DNA of 64,000 nt from Rhinolophus ferrumequinum (lineage: Eukaryota > Chordata > Mammalia > Chiroptera > Rhinolophidae), in NCBI RefSeq assembly GCF_004115265.2, contig NC_046292.1:10744001-10808000 (forward strand), in the 5' to 3' direction. Every line of letters begins with the position of its first letter. Within the stretch, counting starts at the first letter, position 1. Positions 20,718 through 32,700 of this stretch are shown here, in pieces. The translations under genes and the position numbers were made by a program. The notes beneath the pieces were generated by a model. The model was not told where the DNA came from, ran no database searches, and saw nothing but the letters and a program-made list of their open reading frames with translations.

Positions 20718-23700
20718 TCAGTTATAGAACACTTCATCCTCCTCCTCCGAGAGGGAGCCGCTGTCCACTGAGGGGACGGAGCCCTGTAGGCCGGTCCCAC
20801 CCTCGGGCCCTGGGCCTCCTGGCAGCCGCTGCCTATGCTGCTGTTCAGGGCTGGGGGGTTGCGGGGCAGCAGCCACGACAGGGGGCTCCTCGGGGGAGGG
20901 CCAACCATCAGGGGAGAGGCCAGGGGACGAGATGGCCAGAAGACTGTCATCTTGTGAGGGGCTGCTCGGAAGACCGTCCTCAAGGTAGGTGCTCTCCAGG
21001 TCTGGAAAACCAAAGGCAGAGGGGTGAGGGAGGGAGTCCTGGACGCTGCTCCTCCCCCTCTCCTGGCGTGTGAGTGTGGGCAAGGCCGGAAGACCAGCCT
21101 CCAAATCCTGCTTCGTCACCGCCAAACTGTGTGACCTGAGGCAAGTCACTGAACCTCTCTGAGCCCCCGTTTCTCCCTGGGGGTTACCAGACTGGTGGCG
21201 GCAGTGAGTGGAGTAGTGGAGAGTAGAATCCTCCTGCGCTCTGAGAATTGGGACAACCAGTGTTCTTCCTGGGTTTCCCCTCCCCTCAGTCAGAGGGAGG
21301 ATTCAACGAGAAGATGGGTATGCAGGCTTCACGCGGGACCCAGGCTCGTTGAAGCCCTCAGCAGTAACCCTGTGATCTAGGAAGGTGCTTGGTTGTGCTT
21401 GGTGTGATGGTTCAGGTCCTGGCTCTGAGGCCTCCAGCTGTGTAATCTGGGACAAGTTTCTTGCTGCCTCAGTTTCCCTTACTTATGAAATAAAGATACA
21501 AATAGGACCTACTTCCTAGAGCAGTTGTGTGCATTATGTGAAATAACACATATAAAGCACTTAGCACAGTAAGCCCTTAATTTCTATTATCTATTACTAT
21601 TACTATCTCCTTTACGCTCATCGTACTTCTTGGGCAATGGGGAGGGCAAAGATCATCAGTCCCATTGTTTGGAGGAAGAAACTAAAGCTGAGGGGAGGAG
21701 GGGCTGGTCTGAGGTCACGGGGTGCGGGGGGCATCCAGCACCAGCTCTGCTCCACCCACCCCCACCCTGGCGCCCACTCGGGCAGTACCCTGCAGCTGGA
21801 CGGTGTCCTGGGGGCTGTTCTCGGTGTGCATCTCCTTGTCATCCAGCGAGGACCAGGCGCTCAGTGTGGCCTCTGTGATGGCAAACTGCTCAGCGACCCC
21901 TGTTGGGGACAGCGGGACCCAGCTCGGAGGGGGCAGGAGAGAGGGTGGGGGGCTGCAGTGCCAGGACGGCTGGCACCCGACAGCCTGGGAGTCAGCTGGG
22001 CAGTCCATCCAGGCGCCAGTGATCAAAGTGCCCACCTAATGCCCCAGCCGTCCCATTGGACAATGTCCCACGGACAATGTCCGTGTGGGGATGCTATGTC
22101 CCCTGTGCACCCAAGCCCTGGCCGGTCCCTGTCCCTGAGCTCCCGTTTTCCCCACTGACCTGCAGCAAAGCGGGCCTCACGAAGCTCATCTGAGAGGCAG
22201 CAGTAATGCTCGTCCTCGGCTGGGGACAGCGCCCAGCCCGACCGCTGGGCGCTCCAGCCTTTCCACTCGATGAGGTGGGCCACGCGGCCACGCGCCATGG
22301 CCGTGGGCTTCGTGATGTGGTCCTTGATGCTCTGTACCACCCCTAGGGACATTGAGAGCAGGCAGGTGACTGCCCTGACACAAGGCCCAGCTCAGAGCCC
22401 CACCCCCAATACCCCAGGACCCCCAATAGCTCAGGCCCATCCAATGGTCCGTACCCCATGTACACTCAATACTTTGTACGCAGCCAATGCCCCGTGTTCT
22501 CAAAGCTACATACCCATCAATGCCCTGTGCCCATCCAATCCCTCATGCCAGCCCTAAGGCGCTTCACATAGATGCTCCCCTGCCACTTCCAGCCCCAAGC
22601 TCTCCCAGTGTCCTCTCCCAGTCAACGTTCCTGCTCACTTGGTGCTTCTTCCTCAGTCCTGCCACACCTCACTCCCTTCATGACCAAGTCCAGACCCTTC
22701 TGCCCAAGGGTATCTGCTCCAGGATCCACTCAAGATCCGTTAAGGAACGAGTTCTGAGAGAGCATCCCTGTGCCTAGGCCAGTGCCAGCTCTGCTGAGAG
22801 GGAGACCTGTGTGGAGTGCAGCAGGCAGGGAAGGCTTCCTGGAAGAGGTAGACTGGAGTGGGCCTTTGAAGGCAGTTGGGTTGGACAGACCAAGGCAGGA
22901 CTGGAGGCTATTTCGGAGATGAGAAGAGGATGAAGGCATGGAAGCATCTGGTGTGGTTCCAGGATAACCGGGACTGGGGTGGCAAAAGAGGCTGGGTGGC
23001 CCACAAAGTTCCAGACTGGGGGCTGAGAGAGCCAGGCTGAGGGCGCACCTGTGCTCTCCTTGTAGCAATGGGGAGCCACTGAAGGATATTGAGCAGGAGA
23101 GTGGCAGGTTACATCTGTGGTTTAGGAAGGTCATCCTAATTAGGGGCTTAGGGGCCAAAGGTAGAGACAGGGGGACATTAGGGGCCACTGAAGGGATCCA
23201 GAAAGAGATAGGACAAGGGCCGGGCAGATGGGGAGGAGGGCCTGGAGTTCTCAGGAGGAGACCAGTAGGATGTGGAAGCTGACAGAGAGGGTTGTCAAGA
23301 AGGATTCAGCCTCTCCTTTAACCAAGGTGGATAGCAGACCTGGGAGTCACCGAGGCCCCAGAGCCATGTTGTGAGGAATGGCAATAGTGAAGAAAGACGA
23401 GGTATCCACAAAGGAAACTGGAGATAGAACACTGTGGGACAGTGGGAAAGATGGAGGTGAGGAGGAAGGGGACAACCCCTGCCCCAAGCGGGGGCGTGCT
23501 GGCAACCAGAGGAGGTTTTGGGAGGAGGGGATTCAAGTGGTTCATGAAGGGCAGGTGAGGTGGAGGGAAGGGGTTTCAGGTGGAGGGAACAGCATAGGCA
23601 AGTGTGGGGACAGAAGACAGCAAGGGAGGGATTTAACGAAACGCGAGCCCCGGGTACACTGAGCAAAGTTGGGAACAAAGAGACCGCTGAGAATGGCCCA

Positions 23701-26700
23701 GAAGGCTGTGGGCCACCCTGGCAGACGGCACATGCTGTGCCAGAGTCCCTTTGCTGGCCTGTGTGCCCAAGCCCCAGTGCTCATACCTGCACCCTTCTCC
23801 AGACACTTGCCCTTAGCTGATGGCAGTTGCCTCACACAGAGATGCCAAGAGCGGCAGGGTCCTCCCCAGAGGCCGCCAACCACTGACCAATGGAATGATA
23901 TGATGTCAGGCCCCTCACCTCAAATGCCATAAATTCTTTAGTGGATTCAACCTCCTGAGCTCCCCCTGGATCAGGCTCAGGAAGAGGAGCCTTCTCCTGC
24001 CACCAGGTCTCTGCCAGGCTCCTCCTGTCCACTCCCCTCCCCTGCCCTGCCGAGCTCTTCCCCTCCCCTGTGGCTGCCCTCACTCCTACAGGTTGCCCTT
24101 AAGAAAATCCCTCAGTAAATCACTCTCCTGACCGAAGGTGGCTCCTGCTGCAGAGAGGTGGAGAGACCATACCAGGCAGACATCTTAAAAATCGGGCCAT
24201 CCCCTCAGAGCTTCTGGAGGCCCCAACCATTTAACACATGAGGGCGGGAATCCTAGGTCTCTACTCCCCGCAGAACCCAGCTCGGAGCCTGGCATTGAGA
24301 AAATGGTGAAGCCACAATCCTTCCAGCTGCAATTCAGCCTTGCCCCCGCCCCCGAAAGCTAGTGTCTGGGGTGGACAGTGCAAACTCCAAAGGCAGGAGA
24401 GGGCAGCTGGCGCCTACCCACAAGGGACGAGGTGGCCAAGGCTGCCACGTTGTAGTTGCTGGAGCAGGATCTGGAGTCGGACAGGTAGCCGTTAGTGGTC
24501 TGGAAGCACCTCTGCGGGAGGGAGGGAGAGGTGAGCAGGTGGGGAAGACCAGCCCGACATGTCCCCCCACCACTACCCTTCCCGTCACGCACCCTCCCCA
24601 GGGCCCCTGGGCAGTGAACATGGCCGGGTGATCCTGCAGGCTCCCACAGGACCATCCCACTTCACTGTGTTCATCAGGACCCCTCCCCCAGGGCTGGCAG
24701 GACTGGGGTCTCAGGCTGGGTTCAGCAGAGGTGTCAGCCATGGCTGGCTAGACTGGGGGACGGGCAAGTACACTGACCTGCCAAGGATCCCAACAGAAAT
24801 CCATCTGTTTGTCCTAAAATAAGAGAAGAGGATCAGGAAGGGCTTGGCACATTGTGCCAGCAGGTGTTAGGAGTCTTAGAGTCCGGGGTGGAGATGTGGG
24901 CCAGCCTTTTCCTGCTCCCTGCCTACTCATGGGTGGTGCCCTGGCATCCCCTGGCATGCAGAGAAAGAAGTGTGTATGTGAGCGGGGAAGGTGGCTCTGC
25001 CAGGAGTCGCAGTGGGTAAAGGGGATAGATCCGACCTGTGTTTGAGTTTTGACTGCTAATTCTGCCTGGGTATCGTTAGTCTAGTGACTTAGCATCTCAG
25101 AACATCAGCTTCTTCCTCTGCAAAATGGGACAATGCCACTGACCTCTCAATTGTGGTGACGCATAAGCGACCTAACATAGACAAAGCGCCTAGGACCACA
25201 CTTAGCATGCACTTTGTGCTCGGAATTCTTTTTAACAAAGGTTGTTTTATCAACTCATACAGTGTTTCCCCGAAAATAAGACCTAACCGGAAAATAAGCC
25301 CTAGCATGATTTTTCAGGAGGTCATCCCCTGAACATAAGCCCTCATGTGTCTTTTGGAGCAAAAATTAATATAAGACCCGGTGTTATTTTCGGGGAAACA
25401 CGGTAGGTTCGAAGCCACAAGCTCTGGGGCAGGGGTGGAAATCATGAAGCCGGGTTTGAGGCCCCTAGCAGGATCTTCCTAATCTATCTGGACTGAGGAT
25501 TTTATTCCTTTTACTCTCCAGCAGGGAGTGGAGGCTAAGGAGTCTTGGGCTGGTAATAGACGTTGTTATTGGCAAGCCTGTGTTAACTTGAGCGGGAAGC
25601 CCTTCAGGGGGGGACGCTCTTTTCTGAACAAGCCTGGTTCAGTCATTGGATGCTCAGCCTAAACTCAGACCTCCATTCAGCCGAATACCAAAACCTTAGG
25701 GTCTCTGATCCCACAAGAAGTAGCCAAGTTAGGCAGGGAAGGGGGGAGACTGGAATGGTTTCTGCTCCCTGTGGGGAGCTGTAGGAGACAGCCCAGGAAC
25801 CAGGGATTAGCAGGAGTATAGGTGGGGATGACGCATGACACGTTACCTTGCCAGTGACATGGTCTGGAGCCATGGTGGGTGGGCGGCTGGAGGGCAAGTC
25901 TGGGCTCAGGGGGTCTGTGCCCCGAGGCAGGGGGCAGTCCTTGTGGGCCCTTGTGAACAGATCTGGAAATAAGACAGACAGGAGGAACTGAGAAGAACTC
26001 CGCGTTTGCTTACGAAGCTTGTTCAGGCTAGCCTTGACATGGACATTATTTATTACCCATCGCCGTTTTGTAGAAAACAGGCTCAAACCCACAGCAGGTG
26101 AAGGAGTCCAGCCAGATCTCCTCCTGCCAGGTCCCCTCCGTGGGAATTACTTGCCCATCTGCTTGTTACCCCATTGTCACTAATTCTAGCACCTACACTC
26201 CAGCATTTTTTGGACCCCACGGAGACCTCCAATCCATTTACCCCACTACTCTGCACTAGCTCCTTATGTCCTTGCTTCTCTCCTGGCCCAGCGAAGACTC
26301 TGTCTGGCATACGCTATGAGCTCTCCTTCTCAGATGCCCTTGGCTCTCTCAATCCTCTGCCCTAACCCTCCGCCCGCTCTGTGCCTGGACCTGCTCCAGC
26401 CTCTCACGGGGCACCGTCCAGAGGTCCTTCTCCACTTCTCCGATTCCTGCTAAGTGTGCTTCCTGCCAGGTCGACTGCCTCCCCTGGCACCCCACCTCCT
26501 CGCACCCTGCTGCTGGCTTCTCCCCATCCCTCAGTGAGATCCAGAAGCCTTCGAAAGGCCTCACCCATTCTTCCCACCTCAGAGCATTTTTGCCCACATA
26601 TCTGCTTTCCCTCCTGTGACAAAGGAAGAATGGAGCCGCTCCGCCCCAGGGCTGGGTCCCTTCCCCGCTCTCCACTCCAGGGGCTCTGCTCTCCTGTGTT

Positions 26701-29700
26701 GTCCATGCTTCCTTCTCCACTGAACCGGTCCATCCGTGTGGTGCCTGCTGCAATGCCTCTTCCTTCCGCTCAGGGACTCTGGCCGCATCCCTTCTCCTTT
26801 CTCCTGCCTCATGGAGCCCCCTCAACACTGGGTCCGCCCCCAGCACCCACGCAGCAACCGAGCATCTCCCATCCTTTCAAGTCCTCTGCTCCCAGCATCT
26901 CTCCAGCTCCTTGCCCATCCCTCTGTCCCCTTCACGGCCAGATGTAGAGCAAGTTGATCTCTATTTCCTCGCCTCCCATTTTCTCCTCCACCATTCCTAG
27001 CAGCCTTTCATGAGACAGCTCTTTGCAAGCTGCCAGCACCTCCATGCGGCCACACGCAGAGGTGACTTTGGCCTCATCTTCACTGGCCTCTCAGGGGCAC
27101 GCTGGAGGTCACCCACCCCGCCCTCCCTCCCTCTCTGGCCACACACTTCTCTCTGCCCCCCACCCCCACCTTGCTGGCTGCTCTTCTCTGTCCTCCTTCC
27201 CTGCTCAGCCACATGACCACCCTGGGCCCTTCTCACCTTCTCTCTCTCAGGAGATCTCATGGCATGCAGCTGGTGCCACATTTACACCTCCAGCCCCGTT
27301 TCTGCTTGAGCTCACGATTGCATTTCCAGCGCCCTACGTGGATGCCCAAAAGGCATTTCAACCAAATCTGTGTCCATCTTCCTCCACTTCCTCAATTTTA
27401 GAAAATGATGCAACCGTCCACCCAGCTGTACCAATCAAAACTCCAGGAGTTGCCTTGGAGTCCTGCCTTCCCCCATCCGCCCTCCACCATCGCGCAACCC
27501 ATCAACCAGTCCTACTGGCTCTCTCCAACCTCTACTCCAGATGTGTCCCTCTCCATCTCCACCCTGGTGGGAGCCACCGTCCTCTCATCTGGACCAACAA
27601 CCCAATGCTTCCTCTTCTGGCCCCCCACAAGTCCACTCTCCACCCAACAGCACAGGGACGGTACATTCCAGGTGAGACAGCGCCTTTCTGAACACTGGCC
27701 ACCGGCTTCTTCCACTGCACTTCAGGAGGAGAGCCAGCCCCTCTCCACAGCCTTCAGGGCTCTCCATGCCAGCTCCCACTCCCGAACTCAGTCCTCCCCC
27801 TCCCCCTTGTTCACTGTTCCAGCTGCCCCGGCCTCCTTGCTGCTCCTCAAATGGCCACACCTCTCCTTTGTCCTTGCTGTCCCCTCTGCCTGGTACACTC
27901 TTTCCCCACATCTTCTTGAACCTTGTCATTCAGATCTCAGCTCAAGGTCACCTCCTCCAGACAGGCCTTCCCTGACCACCTAATGCTATGTCACCACGTC
28001 GGCCACGCACTCCCCATCACAGGCGTCATGCTCTGATATTTTTCTTTATATAAGTGTCCAATCCCTCTCCCCACAGCGAATGTGAGCACATGAGAACAGA
28101 GACCAAGCAGCCCTGCTCTCTGCTCTGTCCCTAGAGCCTAGAACCCTGCCTGGCACATAGTAGGGGCTCTGTCCACACTAGTGGAAGGATTTCTACTTTT
28201 ATTGCTGCATTTAGCACCGGCTGTCTGGGAAAACCATTTATGTGTAGGAGGGCAGGGATCGGCCCTGTCATCGATGCGTCCTAGGGCCTAGCACATAGTA
28301 GGCTTGCTGAGGGAATAAACAGACTGAATTGCACAACTGGGGTTGCTTGACTGAATTCTTGGGCTGAATTGAGGAGGACTCCACCCTCCACAGGATAACT
28401 GGGAACACCCTTATCATTCATTTGATTAATGCATTTATTCAAAAGTGTTAGCTGAGCAGCTACTATGTGCCAGGCACTGTTCTGGGCACTGGGGACATTG
28501 TGGCAAACAAGACAGAGATGGTTTCTGCCCTCATGGAGCTGACATTCTGGTGGGGGAGACAGACTATTAACCAAACATTCACAAATGAAAAAGATCCATT
28601 AGACAGAGAAAATATAATAACTATGAAGAAAAAAATAAGGAGGCACATGACTGGGAGGGGACTGGATAGGGCTTCTTAGAGCTGAGGCCTGAGTATCAAG
28701 AAAAGCCAAATTCGGTTGGAGCTCTGTGCTCCTAATTCCGAAGGCTGCCGGTTCGATTCCCACACAGGCCAGTGGGCTCTCAACCACAAGGGTGCCAGTT
28801 CAATTCCTTGAGTCCCGCAAGGGATGGTGGGCTCCGCCCCCTGCAACTAAGATCGAACGCAGCACCTTGAGCTGAGCTGCCTCCCGGATGACTCAGTTGG
28901 TTGGAGCGCATTCTCTCAACCACAAGGTTGCTGGTTCGACTCCCGCAAGGGATGGTGGGCTGTGCCTCCTGCAACTAGCAACGGCAACTGGACCTGGAGC
29001 TGAGCTGCGCCCTCCACAACTAAGACTGAAAGGACAACAACTTGACTTGGAAAAAAGTCCTGGAAGTACACACTGTTCCCCAATAAAGTCCTGTTCCCCT
29101 TCCCCAATAAAAAAAAAAAAATCTTAAAAAAAGAAAAGCCCAATTATGTGAACATCTGAGGGATCTTCATTCATTCATTCATTCATTCATTCATCCATGC
29201 ATCCATTCGTTCCTTCACCCACTCAGCATCTACCTATTGCACGTCTACACTGTGCAAGCACCTGGGGACAGAGGTGGGATTAACACTTCGTCCCAGAGCG
29301 TGTGGCTCTTTCTAGCTGGGCTGTTCTCGGGCAACTGGAGCTGAAACCACCTGAGAATTTAGAGTGGCCCTTAGCCAGTGCCTGGAGGTGCAGGACCCCA
29401 GCTCCTTTGTTTGGGATCAGAACACACTGAGCTTAACTTTCATTCCAGAGTCCTCTGTTGGATCAGGCTGAGGTCACCCCCTGCAGGATGACAGACACCC
29501 TTTCCTCTTTTCTTCAGATACCAGTTGTACCCAAATCCTGGTTTCAGGGTCTGCTCCACAGACAGCTGGGTCAGGGTCAGGTGCCAGATTGTCCAGTTCA
29601 AATCCTAGCTCTGCCCTTTACTACCTGTGGGACCTTGAGCAAGTGACTTTGCCTCTCTGAGTCTCCGTTTTCCTCATCCGTAAAATGGGCAGTTGAGGGA

Positions 29701-32700
29701 GACTGTTCTTGTCCTTCAGGAATTGCCTACAAGGATCCCAAATTGAGAACAAAGAGGCACGAGAGCCCCATGGTTTGAAGAAAGCCATTGTCGGGCTGGG
29801 AGTGGGGTGGGGGGGGAGTAAAGACGCCCTCTTCAAGGATCTGCTACCCCAGCCTCAACCACACTTCTGACTGTGGCTACCTCTTTCTCCCCACAAGTGA
29901 AATGCGGGGGTTCCCAGACACTCACTTGCAGAACTTTGGGATGCCTGCAAAGGAGAGGCCAGCTTCACACCCACCCCTAGTTGGATATGTGCATAACTGG
30001 GGAAGGACGGCTACAGTGGGGCTGGGGCGGGGCCAAGTATGATAAGAACTTGCTATGTGTATGTACTGGGTCATGATGCAAAATATATTTATTCCTATGG
30101 GTTCCAGTCAAACAAAGTTTGAAAGTTGCCACTCTTAAGGTTGCGGTGTGCACAAGCCGGGGTTGCCAAGGTACAGACAGGTGGTGCTGGCTTTAGGCTG
30201 CACCTGGGAGCTTTGAAAGGTGCTGGAATAATTCTAGGGACCCTGGCCATCACCTGAGGCTGAGTTTTAAAACTCAGCAACCAGAGACAGGGAGTCAGGG
30301 GAGTCCACGCCAGAGGAAGCTGGTAGGAAGTCAAAGGCCTGGAGGAAACATGACTCGAACAAGGTCATTCGTGAAGGTGATGATGGACTCGCAGGACTCC
30401 TGGCTCCCAGCCCCTCCCCAGCCTTTCTGCCCCCACCTCAGTTGAGGGGAAGGCGCCTCCGCCTCCACCAAAGCTGCCTTCTCCCCCTGAGGACTTTGGC
30501 CCTGTGATGGCACAGGCTGGTTGCCATAGAGACGTCAGGTAATGAACCAGCCCAGGGTGAAATCACAGGCTGCTTTTTGCTCAGCTGGGACTGCCGCCAC
30601 GCCACAGCTGGCAACTGGAAAAACACAGCATTTCATGTGGGGTGGGGGCTGGGGTATGGCTTGAGGGGCCCCCTAGCCACTGTGCCTGTGGGCACCTTCC
30701 TCTCCCAAGGGAGTGGTGCAGGCACCTCCTTCCTTTCTCAGTCCACACCTTACTCCTCTGACCTCAAGGTCTGAGGTCCCTTCCTTTCCCACTTCCCCTA
30801 ATCACAAAAGTGACAAGCCTCTGGTTGCCATGGCAACCTGGAGGGGACTATCTTGATCCTTCAAGGAGAGGGGTGTCATACAGATTATCTCCTTCAGAAG
30901 ACAAGCCTTCACACAGAGCTTCTCCTCTGCTTACTAAGGATGCTTCCTGCCTTCCCTTGCCAGCCCCTCAATCTGCTTTTGAGTCCAACCACCAGACATT
31001 CATCCTGATGTCTAGCCTGCACCCCTCTTGCTGCAAAGCCCCCACACTGTTTTTCTCTGCCTGTTTCTTCAGTCAGTCCGCAGCATAACCACTCAAGCTC
31101 TTCTCACCTGCTTCCAAGTCATCTCACCCCGCTAACGCCCCATGTCTCAGCCCGTTAATCACCGTGGTTGCCATCTCCCCCCAGAGGGAGGGCCCCTGGT
31201 GAACCCTGCTCTTTCTCAGCAGCCCAGAGAGGGTAAACCTCCTCTTGAAACCACACAGTAACAGCAAGAGCCTATGTCCAAAGCCGCTTGTTGCCCGTCC
31301 CTGGGCAGCCTGGGGCTTCCCCTCGAAGCTTCTCTGTGGCTGTGTGCATGATGCAGTCCCTCCACTCCTCAGGTGTGGACCGCCCAGCTGGCATGTGCCA
31401 GGCTCTGGCCTTGGCATCCCTTTCACAGTCCCTGCCTTGGGTTTAAATCCCAGCTTTTCTCTGCCAGCTCCAGGGCTGTGGTCTTGTGACACAGCCCCTG
31501 TGAGCCTCAGGGTTCTCACCTGTGAAACGAGAACACTGCATTCCTATCTGGAAAGGGCTGCCATGAGGAGGAGGCACCTGCCCCAGCAAGCACTCCGTAA
31601 ACAACACCTGCTCTGTCCTCCCCTCTCAGACCTCAGTTCCTCTTTCTGGACCAAGGGACAGCTCTTGGCCACCATTCCTTTGGTCCTGTTCCCAGGGCTG
31701 GAGCTTGTCCTAGGGGTTCTGCAGTGGGAGACCACTCAGGGTGAGCCATTGGCCTCTCTGGTGAGTCACCGCCATGTCAGTGGGCTGTCCCTCTGAGCTT
31801 GGCAGAGGACCAGCCTCAAGTAAACAGACTGCCCCCCACTCTCCAGGACATTTGTTTACAGGTTACCAGGGTCACGGTCATGGCGCTAGCTTCATCAGTG
31901 AGTCGGTGCAGCTCAGAGCTGCCCATGGTGGTCCCTTTCCACACCAAACCAAGGATGGAGGGAGACAATGGGCTCCTCTCCAGGACCTTCCACACACCCC
32001 AGCTCCTTTCTACTTCCTCTGCCATCCTGTGGCCCAACCTCTTTGAACACCCTGCTCTAGCCTCACCTCCTCCAGGCAGCCTGCCTAGATTGGCCTCAGC
32101 TATATTAGGCTATGCCCTTACCAGCAGCCCTAATGGGCAAAATCTAGCCTGCAGTGATTTGCTGCCACTGTTTATTAAACCCCTACTATGAGTCAGGTAC
32201 TGTCCTAGGCCATTTTATACATTAGCTATTGTTTATCCCTCATAATGACCCTGTTAGACCCATTTTACAGATGGGGAAACTAAGGCTCAGAGAAGTTAAA
32301 TCACTCGTGCCAGGTCACCAGCTAGTAAGTGGCAGAAATAGGTTACACACCCAGGTCAGTCTGAGACTCCAAAGCTTGTGTTCCAACCACTAACCAGTGC
32401 AGATCTCCTGAGAGGATCCTTAGGAGTGTGTGTCTTGCCTCCCCCATTACACTACTCCATGGGCAAGGTTGTGTCTCCCTCCTCAGACTGTGAGCTCCGA
32501 AAGGGCAAGACCCATCTACTTCTTCCTCCGTCTCCCCACAGTGCGCAGTGTAAGACTCTGCTCTCTGGCTCTGCGAGGCCCGATGAGAGCGTACTGGGGT
32601 GCTGGGGATGCAGGTCCTGGTCAGCAGGCCCTGGGTACTGGGGGTGGCTGTGGTCAGCCCCATAGGGCTTGTGCCTTCTCCCAGACAGAATCAGGTATCT

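Noticed and set aside
26381-27691. Two long plus-strand frames (188 and 222 codons)
   Set aside because: They fall in C/T-rich L2-derived sequence; the translation is Ser/Pro/Leu-rich with no family resemblance.
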